Source: Tissierellia bacterium (GTDB taxonomy: Bacteria > Bacillota > Clostridia > Tissierellales > Peptoniphilaceae). Taken from it: DNA of 37,147 nucleotides. A program made the translations under genes and the position numbers. Shown here piece after piece: positions 8,590-16,307 of the stretch (positions are counted from its first letter, which is position 1; every line of letters begins with the position of its first letter). Location: NCBI GenBank assembly GCA_012728335.1, contig JAAYFG010000117.1, forward strand, positions 1-37,147. The letters are read 5' to 3'. The notes below the pieces were generated by a model. The model was given only the letters and a program-made list of their open reading frames with translations. It was not told the DNA's origin and ran no database searches.

Positions 8590-9462
8590 TTATATCAATG
8601 TTAGATAAAGTATTGAAACTATTCCCAGTACTATTCTATAGTAGCCAAATACTGTGAAATTGTTGTTTTTGATATATCCCATAAATTTTACTATTACTAT
8701 TCTAGCAACTACATACGATACTATTGAACCTAGTAGAATGTACATCCACTGAGCAGATGTAAACGCCAATCCCATTTTTATTATCTTTAGTGTCGTAGCA
8801 CCTAGCATAGTTGGAATAGCTAAAAAGAATGAAAACTCTGCTGCTGCAGTTCTACTTGTACCAATCAGCATAGCTCCAATTATTGTAGCAGCACTTCTAC
8901 TCGTTCCCGGTATCATTGCAAAGCATTGAAAGAAACCTATTAATAGTGCTTGCTTAGCAGTGATTTTATTTACGGTAGGGGAAGTAACTTCTTTTGCAGG
9001 TCTCTTTTCTATAAAGATTATTACAACACCCCAAGCAATTAATGCAATAGCCACATTTAAAGGATTAAATAAGTATTTATCGATTAAATCGTCAAATAGA
9101 AACCCTAAAACTGCTGCCGGTAAAAATGCTATTACGACTTTTATCCACAATCTCACTGTGCCTAAATGTGCATTATGAAATCTGAACTTTACTTTATCTG
9201 TGAAACCTTTTTCTGAATATTCAGATATATCAGTTTTTCTTTGTATCTTATTAAGTGAAAATGGATTCAATTTCTCAAAATATAGCACCACTACACTTAG
9301 TATTGCACCTAATTGAATAATTACATTAAATGCATTAGCAAACTCTTGTGGGCTCAAATTCACAAATTCATTTACCAATATCAAATGCCCAGTACTACTT
9401 ATTGGTAAAAACTCAGTAATCCCTTCTACAATTCCAAGGATTATTACCTTAATTATATCCAT
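8590..9462 (-). CDS. uppP: Undecaprenyl-diphosphatase UppP (BacA family)
   Basis: UppP dephosphorylates undecaprenyl pyrophosphate at the membrane, regenerating the lipid carrier for cell wall synthesis and giving intrinsic bacitracin tolerance. Both active-site signatures are present: EGITEFLPISSTGHL near residue 13, with the catalytic Glu, and PGTSRSAATIIGAMLIG near residue 185. The length of 290 residues fits the family, slightly long because of a charged loop near residues 70-95. A GAGGTG ribosome site precedes the ATG. It lies 15 bp after a YitT gene in a three-gene unit with an M18 aminopeptidase and ends in a clear terminator. In this window it shares the lipid-carrier theme with murJ and the Bce module. 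Confidence 0.96.
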   Translation of the reverse strand: MDIIKVIILGIVEGITEFLPISSTGHLILVNEFVNLSPQEFANAFNVIIQLGAILSVVVLYFEKLNPFSLNKIQRKTDISEYSEKGFTDKVKFRFHNAHLGTVRLWIKVVIAFLPAAVLGFLFDDLIDKYLFNPLNVAIALIAWGVVIIFIEKRPAKEVTSPTVNKITAKQALLIGFFQCFAMIPGTSRSAATIIGAMLIGTSRTAAAEFSFFLAIPTMLGATTLKIIKMGLAFTSAQWMYILLGSIVSYVVARIVIVKFMGYIKNNNFTVFGYYRIVLGIVSILYLTLI

Positions 9463-9477
9463 ATTTCACCTCTATGA

Positions 9478-10356
9478 TTATACATTATATGTTCTAAATC
9501 CTTCTCCCTTGACTTCAGTTACTTCTGAAATACTCATAAATGCTGAAGGATCATGTTCTTTTATTATCTCTTTTATCTTAACTATCTGTCTAGTGTTTAC
9601 TACAGTATACACTATTTTCATCTTATCTTTACTGTAAGCTCCTTGTCCATCTAAAAAAGTTACACCTCTGATGACTTTATCCATTATTTCTTGTGCAATT
9701 ATTTCATGGTGTTTAGTCATGATGAAAATATGTTTTTTCTCACCAAATCCAAGTTGTATTCTGTCTACTATTTTATAGGTAACGAATAGTGAAATCACAG
9801 TATACATAGCTTTCTCAATACCAAATGAAAACGCACCGATCGCTACTATTACCACATTGACAGCCATTAGCATAGAACCTACATTTATATTATATGCCTT
9901 TTTAAAAAAAGTTGCCAGTATATCAAGACCTCCAGAGCTAGTACCAAATCTAAATAGGAGACCTCCACCTATTCCACTGAAAACTCCTCCGAATATAGCT
10001 GCTAGTAACATATCATCCATCTGCAATATATTACTGTATGGTCTAGTAATTATCAGTCCGATTGAAAATAAAACTGAACTGAGCATGGTATAAAAAGTAA
10101 ATTCTTTACTAAGCTTAAAATATGCCAATATAAACAGCGGAACATTTAATAGAAACATAGTTACTCCCGTCGGAATTCCTAGTTGGTATTCTAAAATCAT
10201 ACCTATCCCACCGACTCCTGCTGCCAAAATCTCCATCGGCAAATAAAACATATTGATCCCTATAGTCATAAATATAGTTCCTATTATCGTTATAGGAAGT
10301 TTCACTATAAAATCTTCCTTTGAACCGATAAAATCCCTTAATACAACTTTACCCAT
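9478..10356 (-). CDS. YitT family membrane protein, paralogue of the gene at 7519
   Basis: This 292-residue protein has the same design as its paralogue: N-terminal membrane domain with GVGGIGMILEYQLGIPTG and FGGVFSGIGGGLLFRFGTSSGG, and C-terminal DUF2179 domain (KKHIFIMTKHHEIIAQEI). The C-termini are nearly identical in form (VKGEGFRTYNV against VKGRGFKTYNI). The ATG at 10356 is preferred over the adjacent GTG because of its GGAG spacing. It lies 20 bp after the M18 aminopeptidase gene and 15 bp before uppP, so the three are probably one transcript. Transport substrate is unknown for the family. The two copies probably arose by local duplication. Confidence 0.92.
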   Translation of the reverse strand: MGKVVLRDFIGSKEDFIVKLPITIIGTIFMTIGINMFYLPMEILAAGVGGIGMILEYQLGIPTGVTMFLLNVPLFILAYFKLSKEFTFYTMLSSVLFSIGLIITRPYSNILQMDDMLLAAIFGGVFSGIGGGLLFRFGTSSGGLDILATFFKKAYNINVGSMLMAVNVVIVAIGAFSFGIEKAMYTVISLFVTYKIVDRIQLGFGEKKHIFIMTKHHEIIAQEIMDKVIRGVTFLDGQGAYSKDKMKIVYTVVNTRQIVKIKEIIKEHDPSAFMSISEVTEVKGEGFRTYNV

Positions 10357-10376
10357 CACACTTCTCCATTCATATA

Positions 10377-11669
10377 TTAGATTTTTAAAAATTCACAAAA
10401 AGCCTTATACATTTCTGCATGATCAGCAACTGCTGCAAGTTCTCTCACTGAATGCATTGAAAGCATTGGATTACCAACGTCTATATTCTTTATTCCCGTA
10501 AAGGATTCAACTATCTTACCTATAGTTCCCCCACCTCTCATATCAGATCTGTTGGTATAATCTTGATGAGGTATATTAGCTTCTTTCATAATTCTCTTTA
10601 GAATTGCACTACTGTATCCATCACTAGAATATGATTTATTGGCTGCAGTTTTTATTGCTGGTCCACAGCCCATTTTCACCCTATTGGTTGGATCAGCTTT
10701 CTCAGCATAATTAGGATGAACGGCATGAGCCATATCAGCTGAAACCATAAATGATTTAGAAAGTGCAATCAAATGCTCTTCATCATCTAATCCCAATCCT
10801 AATGAAATTCTCTTAAGAATATTGCCAAATTCAACACTAGATGCCCCTTGAACAGTTCCTGAACCGATTTCTTCGTTATCAAAATTCGCTGATAAAGTAG
10901 TACCTCGAGGATTTTCAATATCAACTAAAGCTCTAATCGATGCATGTGCCATCGCTAGATTGTCTAGTCTTCCTATACTTATAAACTCTTCATTTGCACC
11001 TAAAAAAGTTCCTTTTTGTCTATCATACAAATATAAATCATAATCTAATATTTCGTCTATGTCAATATCTAGCTCTGCTGCAATAGTTTTCTCTATAAAG
11101 TATTCTTCATTTTCATTATTTGACAATGCAACTATCGGCAAAGTATCATTTTGCGGATTTAATTTCACACCATCATTTACTTCTCTATTCATATGTTTTG
11201 CTAAACTAGGTATTATCAATAGGTCTTTGTCTATATTTACTAACAGAGTTTTAGGACTCAATAAATCTTCACCTTTTACCATAACTCTACCAGCAATAGA
11301 AAGAGGTCTATCATACCAAGTTCCTAATATTGGTCCACCGTAAACTTCAGTGTTTAGTTCGATATATCTTTCTCTCACCATTGTAGAATTGGGCTTGATT
11401 TTAAAACCTGGACTATCTGTGTGAGCACCTAGCATTCTAAAACCAGTTTCATTTAGTGCCTCACTACCTACTACAAAAGATATAATTCCACTGTCATTAA
11501 GCTTTATATAGTATTTACCACCAGAAACTAGATTCCATTTTTCATTTCTATTTAGTTCAGTAAATCCTCCGTTAATAATCCTATTCTCTATTTCTTCAAC
11601 CGCTTGATAAGCTGTAGGTGAATTATCGATAAAATTCATTAAATCTCTAGCAAACTCCTTATTGTCCAT
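10377..11669 (-). CDS. M18 family aminopeptidase
   Basis: Zinc aminopeptidases of family M18 remove N-terminal residues, often acidic or hydrophobic, from peptides in the cytoplasm. The 430-residue length is typical. Visible motifs are the metal-binding GAHTDSPGFKIKPN near residue 80, the catalytic and metal-binding FDNEEIGS near 264, and HAVHPNYAEKADPTN near 315, plus MLSMHSVRE near 405 with the last metal histidine. AAGGAG precedes the ATG. It heads a unit with YitT and uppP and probably serves peptide fermentation alongside PepF and the M20 hydrolase elsewhere in this window. Often annotated apeB; substrate preference cannot be read from the sequence. Confidence 0.95.
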   Translation of the reverse strand: MDNKEFARDLMNFIDNSPTAYQAVEEIENRIINGGFTELNRNEKWNLVSGGKYYIKLNDSGIISFVVGSEALNETGFRMLGAHTDSPGFKIKPNSTMVRERYIELNTEVYGGPILGTWYDRPLSIAGRVMVKGEDLLSPKTLLVNIDKDLLIIPSLAKHMNREVNDGVKLNPQNDTLPIVALSNNENEEYFIEKTIAAELDIDIDEILDYDLYLYDRQKGTFLGANEEFISIGRLDNLAMAHASIRALVDIENPRGTTLSANFDNEEIGSGTVQGASSVEFGNILKRISLGLGLDDEEHLIALSKSFMVSADMAHAVHPNYAEKADPTNRVKMGCGPAIKTAANKSYSSDGYSSAILKRIMKEANIPHQDYTNRSDMRGGGTIGKIVESFTGIKNIDVGNPMLSMHSVRELAAVADHAEMYKAFCEFLKI

Positions 11670-11710
11670 GTAATTTATTCTCCTTTTTAAATGAATTCGT
11701 TTTTCACACT

Positions 11711-11746
11711 AAAAAACCAGTACTCTAGTGAGCAGCTGGTTTTTTT
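11711..11746 (-). terminator. Rho-independent terminator after rubrerythrin
   Basis: AAAAAACCAG and CTGGTTTTTT flank an inner stem (TGCTC/GAGTA with one bulge) around ACTA. The stem works on both strands by symmetry but lies directly after the rubrerythrin stop on the minus strand. Confidence 0.88.
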
Positions 11747-11750
11747 CTTA

Positions 11751-12332
11751 TTAATAAGTTTCTTTGAACACTTCAAAATGCGCTTGTGGATGATCACAAG
11801 CTGGACATACTTCTGGAGCACTAACTCCTTCATGTATGTAGCCACAGTTGTTACATTTCCAAAGCACAACTTTGTCTTTCTTAAATACTGTGCCAGTTTC
11901 TATATTCTCAAGAAGCTTTAAAAATCTTCTCTCATGTGCTTCTTCAACTTCTCCAACTTCTGTGAATACGTGAGCAATCTCATCAAATCCTTCTTCTTTA
12001 GCTATTTTAGCGAATTCAGGATACATACACTCATGCTCTTCTAATTCGCCTTTTGCAGCTGCAATCAGATTGTTTTTAGTATCATCAAGACTTACAGGGA
12101 AATCTCCTTCAACTTTAATAGTCTCATTTTGGAATTCTTCCTTCAAGAATTTATAGAATCTCTTTGCATGTTCAGATTCATTTCTAGAAGTTTCTTCAAA
12201 AATATTTTGGATTTGTACATATCCGTCTTTTTTCGCTTGAGATGCATAATAGTGATATCTAACTGTCGCTTGAGTCTCACCTATAAATGCACGCATTAAG
12301 TTTTCCGCTGTTTTAGTACCTTTTAAACTCAT
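11751..12332 (-). CDS. rbr: Rubrerythrin
   Basis: Rubrerythrin is a cytoplasmic di-iron protein that reduces hydrogen peroxide in anaerobes. The 193-residue protein has the ferritin-like four-helix domain with the iron ligands in GETQATVRYHYYA (Glu 19 region), TSRNESEHAKRF, ELEEHECMYPEF and VGEVEEAHERRF. A C-terminal rubredoxin-like domain has two CxxC pairs: CNNCGYIH near residue 160 and CPACDHPQAHF near 176. The ATG at 12332 is chosen because GGAGG lies 8 nt upstream; an ATG five codons earlier has none. It is a single-gene unit with its own promoter and terminator. Rubrerythrin genes are often PerR-controlled, but I see no clear PerR box. Confidence 0.97.
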   Translation of the reverse strand: MSLKGTKTAENLMRAFIGETQATVRYHYYASQAKKDGYVQIQNIFEETSRNESEHAKRFYKFLKEEFQNETIKVEGDFPVSLDDTKNNLIAAAKGELEEHECMYPEFAKIAKEEGFDEIAHVFTEVGEVEEAHERRFLKLLENIETGTVFKKDKVVLWKCNNCGYIHEGVSAPEVCPACDHPQAHFEVFKETY

Positions 12333-12378
12333 AACTATCGCCTCCACATTATTACTAAAGTTCTATCTAACTAAAGTT

Positions 12379-12407
12379 ATTATATCGCAAAATACACAAT
12401 TCTTCAA
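12379..12407 (-). promoter_or_regulatory. Predicted sigma-A promoter of rubrerythrin
   Basis: On the minus strand TTGAAG (12402-12407) and a perfect TATAAT (12379-12384) are 17 bp apart, about 46 bp upstream of the rubrerythrin ATG. Confidence 0.65.
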
Positions 12408-12546
12408 TTAAGTACACAATAATTTCATATATTTCTTTGATAATACACTACTAAAACATAGGTTGTTTGTGTTTTATATAAAATAATTGAGTAAATCGAT
12501 TATTAAATGATAGTATTGAACTAATAATTATAAACTTGATAATATT

Positions 12547-12574
12547 TGAAACCTTTTTAGATTTTTTCCGTACT
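12547..12574 (+). promoter_or_regulatory. ECF-type promoter upstream of the sigma factor gene
   Basis: TGAAAC (12547-12552) and CGTACT (12569-12574) are separated by 16 bp. This matches the general ECF pattern of a GAAAC -35 and a CGT-type -10, as used by SigW- and SigV-like factors. Its position 45 bp upstream of an ECF sigma gene suggests that the factor drives its own transcription. Confidence 0.7.
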
Positions 12575-12618
12575 GTTATATGAAGACGTTCTATAGAATA
12601 CTTTAGAGGAGGGATATT

Positions 12619-13176
12619 TTGGATGACAAGAGAATAATAAATGCACTTTTTCTAAATGAAGAAGATGGATACAAAATGATGATAGATAAGTATTCCACCT
12701 ATGTTGCTAGTATAGTTTTCAATCTGACAAGAGATATTATTACTAATGCTGAAATGGAAGAAATTGTCGCTGAAGTATTTTTAAAAGTATGGATAAAAAG
12801 AGATGAGTTAAAAGGAGATTCCATTAAAGGACTTATTGGGCAAATTGCAAGAAATAGCAGTATTGATGCACTCCGGAAAAATGGAAATGTACCAATTTTA
12901 CTTGACGATGATATCATATCAATCCAAACTGATGATAGTGTAGAAAAACATATTGAAGACGCTGAATTAATGAACCTTCTAAATGACGCAGTTAGAAACT
13001 TAAAAGAACCGGATAGAGAAATTTTCATAAGACACTACTATTTCGGCGAAAAGCTCAAAGATATTGGTGAATATTTAAATATCAATCTATCTACTGTAAA
13101 AACCAAGCTTAGACGCTCTAGAGATTTAATTAAATCCACTCTAAATGAAAGGTGGTATAAGTATGAAGAAAAATGA
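12619..13176 (+). CDS. ECF-type RNA polymerase sigma factor
   Basis: A 185-residue sigma-70 family factor of the extracytoplasmic-function type. Region 2 spans about residues 20-85 (YSTYVASIVFNL, EEIVAEVFLKVW, IGQIARNSSIDALR). Region 4 spans about 125-180, with a helix-turn-helix at LKDIGEYLNINLSTVKTKL. There is no region 1 or 3. Translation starts at a TTG (12619), six bases after AGGAGG; the nearby ATG at 12623 is in another frame and stops at once. The gene overlaps the next one by 14 bp, the usual sigma/anti-sigma arrangement. With the ECF-like promoter upstream it is probably autoregulated. The inducing signal is unknown; envelope stress is the usual one. Confidence 0.93.
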   Translation: MDDKRIINALFLNEEDGYKMMIDKYSTYVASIVFNLTRDIITNAEMEEIVAEVFLKVWIKRDELKGDSIKGLIGQIARNSSIDALRKNGNVPILLDDDIISIQTDDSVEKHIEDAELMNLLNDAVRNLKEPDREIFIRHYYFGEKLKDIGEYLNINLSTVKTKLRRSRDLIKSTLNERWYKYEEK

Positions 13177-14230
13177 AGAAAGAAATATAAGTGATTTACT
13201 ATCTAATCTTGAAACTGATTTGATTGAGGATTTGGAAATGGTTGAAAAAGGACAACTATCCAATGAGAAAATCAAAGAATTAGCCCTAGAAAAACGTATA
13301 TCATATAAAAAGGAGAATATTGTAAATACTAAAACGAAAAAGTCCTTTTCAAAAGTAGCAACTATTGCTGCTGTGGTTTGTCTATTTGCTGTAACAGTCT
13401 ATGCAGCTAGTAAAACGAATTTATTTAAAGACTTTATAGATCAAGGTATAGAAAACATTGAAGATTCAATCATAACTCCTATTGCCAAAGACTCGAAAAA
13501 TGGTAAAACCCTTAATTTAGAAGCAATGATAACTGACGGTTCTACAGTTTATGCCGTAGTTTCTCTAGAGGGAATTGCAAATATTGATTATTACAGCGGG
13601 GTTCCTAAAATTAATGATATTGAAGTCAGAGATTTATTTCATGTTTCCCTAGATACTGATTCAACTGAATCTTACTATTTTCGTTTCGATAAAATTCGTA
13701 ATCCTGAAGATGAAACTAAGCAGTACTTCGCCCTTAATATAAGAAGTGAGCAAAAATTTAATTCCGGAACTCTTGAAGTATCACTGACACCTCAATTTTC
13801 TCAGCTTAATGTAAAATCAAATTTGAATAACAAATTAGATACTCTAAACTATGTGTTTGACGAAATCATCTCTCATGATGTAGAACTCAAGGAAATACAG
13901 ATTACTCCAATGGGTTATTTATTATCTGCAAAAGACATAAGAGAAATTGAATATAAAAACAACTTTATTAAGATGGAAATTGAGTTGATTCTTAAAGATG
14001 GAATTAAAGAAACTATCACCACAATACCTAAGCCAAGAGAAAAAAATCCTATATCTGATGACGGTTATAAATTAGGTTCTCATATATATGGAATTGGACT
14101 AAATGGAAATTTAGTCGTATCTCGGTCAGAAGACGATAATCTTAATTTTATTGGGCAGTTTCCAAGGATAATAAATCCAAATGATATCATAGCCATAAAA
14201 GTAAATGGAATTGAATATCCTGTAGAATAA
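13163..14230 (+). CDS. DUF4179-type membrane protein, probable anti-sigma factor
   Basis: This 355-residue protein has a cytoplasmic N-terminal part of about 60 charged residues, one TM helix near residues 63-82 (ATIAAVVCLFAVTVYAAS) and a large extracellular part beginning as in DUF4179 proteins. Such proteins are encoded next to ECF factors and are thought to act as anti-sigma factors, with the short N-terminal segment binding the sigma factor. I chose the ATG at 13163, preceded by AGGTGG, over one six codons earlier. It overlaps the sigma gene by 14 bp, consistent with coupled translation. No zinc-binding anti-sigma motif (HxxxCxxC) is visible. The inhibitory role is inferred from context. 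Confidence 0.8.
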   Translation: MKKNEERNISDLLSNLETDLIEDLEMVEKGQLSNEKIKELALEKRISYKKENIVNTKTKKSFSKVATIAAVVCLFAVTVYAASKTNLFKDFIDQGIENIEDSIITPIAKDSKNGKTLNLEAMITDGSTVYAVVSLEGIANIDYYSGVPKINDIEVRDLFHVSLDTDSTESYYFRFDKIRNPEDETKQYFALNIRSEQKFNSGTLEVSLTPQFSQLNVKSNLNNKLDTLNYVFDEIISHDVELKEIQITPMGYLLSAKDIREIEYKNNFIKMEIELILKDGIKETITTIPKPREKNPISDDGYKLGSHIYGIGLNGNLVVSRSEDDNLNFIGQFPRIINPNDIIAIKVNGIEYPVE

Positions 14231-14260
14231 AAGAAGCCTGAAATGGCTTCTTTTATATTT
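14229..14260 (+). terminator. Rho-independent terminator after the sigma/DUF4179 unit
   Basis: AAAAGAAGCC and GGCTTCTTTT form a perfect 10-bp stem with a 6-nt loop, followed by a T-rich tract. It overlaps the stop codon of the DUF4179 gene. Confidence 0.9.
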
Positions 14261-14353
14261 TAAGTCTTCTATTTATTGATGTCATTAGTTAATCATAGTA
14301 TAATATTATAGATAACTTATTGAGTCTAATAAATATAATTAGGAGAATCTAAA

Positions 14354-14542
14354 ATGTACGAATACAAATTTATAGAAATTAAATCCACATCATTTATGAC
14401 AATTCACTTTGAAGAGTATCAAGACATAATCAATGAAGAAGCAAAAAATGGTTGGCGTTTTGTGAATTCCTTACCTGTGAAAATTGGTGGATATGGTGCA
14501 ATTACTACACTTAGCCTAGTATTTGAAAGAGAAAAGAAATAA
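14354..14542 (+). CDS. DUF4177 domain protein
   Basis: A 62-residue protein of the DUF4177 family: it begins MYEYKFIEIKS, has EEYQDIINEEAKNGWRFVNSLP in the middle, and a glycine-containing turn (GGYGA) before a final beta strand LSLVFEREKK. The family has no known function; members are small single-domain cytoplasmic proteins. AGGAG lies 8 nt before the ATG. It is monocistronic between the terminator of the sigma unit and a structured intergenic stretch. Confidence 0.88.
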   Translation: MYEYKFIEIKSTSFMTIHFEEYQDIINEEAKNGWRFVNSLPVKIGGYGAITTLSLVFEREKK

Positions 14543-14555
14543 TATTGAATTTCTG

Positions 14556-14654
14556 CTAAACCATAACTTTAAGGGTTTAGCGTCAGACGGTTGGAAGAAA
14601 AGTAGCTCGAGAGAGAAAAACGAAGCGTTCGCAAAGTTCCCTTAATCTCCCTCG
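14556..14654. repeat. Structured intergenic element with a hairpin and an imperfect long dyad
   Basis: Between the DUF4177 gene and the broken HAD gene, CTAAACC (14556-14562) pairs with GGTTTAG (14574-14580). After a spacer, 14608-14654 forms an imperfect inverted repeat: CGAGAGAG pairs with CTCCCTCG except for one position, which becomes a G-T wobble on the minus strand, and GCG-TT-CGC sits at its centre. Local G+C is clearly higher than in the surroundings. It may serve as a terminator or be a dispersed palindromic repeat. I cannot tell whether it recurs in the genome. Confidence 0.4.
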
Positions 14655-14677
14655 CATTACATATCTTTTATAATCCT

Positions 14678-15433
14678 TTATTTTAACACATTTTCCAATA
14701 TCCATTTCGCCAATCCATCATTTTCATTATTATCACAAATATGATCTGCAACCTTTTTCACATCTTCGATTGCATTTCCCATAGCAACTCCTATTCCACA
14801 AGTTTTAAGCATTTATAAATCATTATAGTCATCTCCAAATGCCACTACTTCGTCAATACTAATTCCCCATTGCGATGCCAGTTTTATAATTCCATTAGTC
14901 TTAGTTGCATTTCCATTCATTATTTGAGCCATACCATCACGACTTACTGTAAAATGATATCCTTCTGGTAGTATGCTTTTTATAAACTCCACATCGTTAT
15001 TATCATTTATAAGTATATAGGCCTTTTCCATTTCACCTTCTAGATTACTGAAATTTGTTATTTCATAATCTGCTACATAATCCCATAATAAATTTACATT
15101 GAAATTTGCATAGTGCCTCTTCCCATCTTCTACTCCAGACTTTAATCCTCGCTTAGCACTCTCTACTAACACTTCTCGGACATCGCTTACCTCTATTAGT
15201 GAACGATATAGTCTTTCATTACCCAAAAATCCATTTGCTCCATTTACGGTGACTCTACCATCAAAAAAAGCAGGTGGAGCCATAATCTCAGCACTAGCAC
15301 CTCTAGCAGTCGCATATATGAATTTAAGTCCATTTTCCCTACACTTCTTTATCGTATTTAAACTGAATTCAGATATGGTCTTATCGTCCTTTAAAAGAGT
15401 ATCATCTAAATCCGTTACTATCATTTTTATCAT
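14678..15433 (-). pseudogene. Cof-type HAD family phosphatase, interrupted by an in-frame TAA
   Basis: HAD hydrolases of the Cof subfamily dephosphorylate sugar phosphates and nucleotides. Motif I VTDLDDTLL has the catalytic Asp pair (residues 8 and 10), and motif IV FGDDYNDL is at residues 199-206. The frame is then stopped by TAA (14813-14815) and continues at once with MLKTCGIGVAMGNAIEDV and 25 more residues to a TAA at 14678. FGDDxNDLxML...GVAMGNA is the unbroken family consensus, so only one codon is altered (Q or E expected). Full length would be 251 residues; the product made is 206. Loss of the C-terminal helix and last strand probably inactivates it. The start at 15433 is preferred over 15442 because AAGGA lies 8 nt upstream. 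Confidence 0.9.
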
Positions 15434-15510
15434 ATTAATCATCCTTATTTTGTATTATAAATACTATTATATATGAATAGTCATTCTTCACACTACTTAT
15501 ATTTAACAAA

Positions 15511-15539
15511 TAAAAAACGGCATGAAATAATCACACCGT
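15511..15539 (-). terminator. Rho-independent terminator after the Trp/Tyr-type ABC operon
   Basis: On the minus strand ACGGTGTGA pairs with TCATGCCGT (two wobbles) around TTATT, followed by six T. The stem overlaps the last codons of the ATPase gene. Confidence 0.78.
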
Positions 15540-16307
15540 AAATTCAATATCATCTTCAATTTGTTTATTATATAGAGAGTACAGCTCTTCTTCCGTTATA
15601 CTGTCACTATCTATATCTAATACCACTTTCCCGCCATTTAACATAACTATTCTATCTGAAAATCTTACTGCATCACTTAGATTATGAGAAATCATAAGTG
15701 TCGTCATGTCCTTTTCTTCAATTAAATCTTTTGTCATATTCATTATAAGTTTTGAAGTCTTAGGGTCTAATGCTGCAGTATGCTCATCTAATAACAACAG
15801 TTTCGGTGCCACAATAGTTGCCATTAATAACGAAAGAGCTTGTCTTTGACCTCCTGATAAAAATCTCACTTCAGTTTGAAGTTGATTTTCTAAACCTAGA
15901 TCAAGCGTCTTCAGTATTTCTTTAAAGTACTCTCTTTGCTCATTTTTATTCAATAATTTCTTCATTTTTAGAGACTTGCCTTTTTTAAGTGAAAAAGCTA
16001 AATTTTCCTCTATTGTTAGAGTTGGAGCAACTCCTCTAGAAGGATCTTGTGATACTTTTCCTATATATCTAGAACGGTCTTTTTCCTTCGTTTTGCTAAG
16101 ATTAATATCATCTAACCAAAGTTCTCCAGCATCAGCGTCAAGAGAACCACTTATTAAATTAAACATAGTACTTTTCCCACATCCATTAGGTCCAAGTATT
16201 GCCACAGTAGTTCCTTTTTCCACTGTAAAGGAAAAGTCTTTGAACACTGAAAGTTCATGTTCAGTCCCTATATTAAATCCCTTCCACAGATGATTTATAC
16301 TTAGCAT
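15531..16307 (-). CDS. ABC transporter ATP-binding protein, TrpZ-type (COG1101 group)
   Basis: The 258-residue ATPase powers an importer of the TrpXYZ type. Walker A GPNGCGKST is near residue 39, signature LSGGQRQALSL near 149, Walker B LLLLDEHTAALDP near 170, and H-loop ISHNL near 204. A His follows the catalytic Glu in DEHTAALDP; this is characteristic of this subgroup, where most ABC proteins have Pro. It overlaps the upstream permease gene by 35 bp, with AGGAGG 10 nt before the ATG. Last gene of a T-box-controlled three-gene operon. The ligand is probably an aromatic amino acid; see the leader. Confidence 0.9.
   Translation of the reverse strand: MLSINHLWKGFNIGTEHELSVFKDFSFTVEKGTTVAILGPNGCGKSTMFNLISGSLDADAGELWLDDINLSKTKEKDRSRYIGKVSQDPSRGVAPTLTIEENLAFSLKKGKSLKMKKLLNKNEQREYFKEILKTLDLGLENQLQTEVRFLSGGQRQALSLLMATIVAPKLLLLDEHTAALDPKTSKLIMNMTKDLIEEKDMTTLMISHNLSDAVRFSDRIVMLNGGKVVLDIDSDSITEEELYSLYNKQIEDDIEFTV

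Noticed and set aside
12348..12420. PerR box upstream of rubrerythrin
   Set aside because: The sequence around the promoter does not form the TTATAAT-N-ATTATAA dyad.
14750..14820. Separate small ORF starting at the ATG after the HAD stop (MLKTCGIG...)
   Set aside because: It has no ribosome site, and its sequence is the direct in-frame continuation of the HAD family consensus, so it is the tail of the broken gene.
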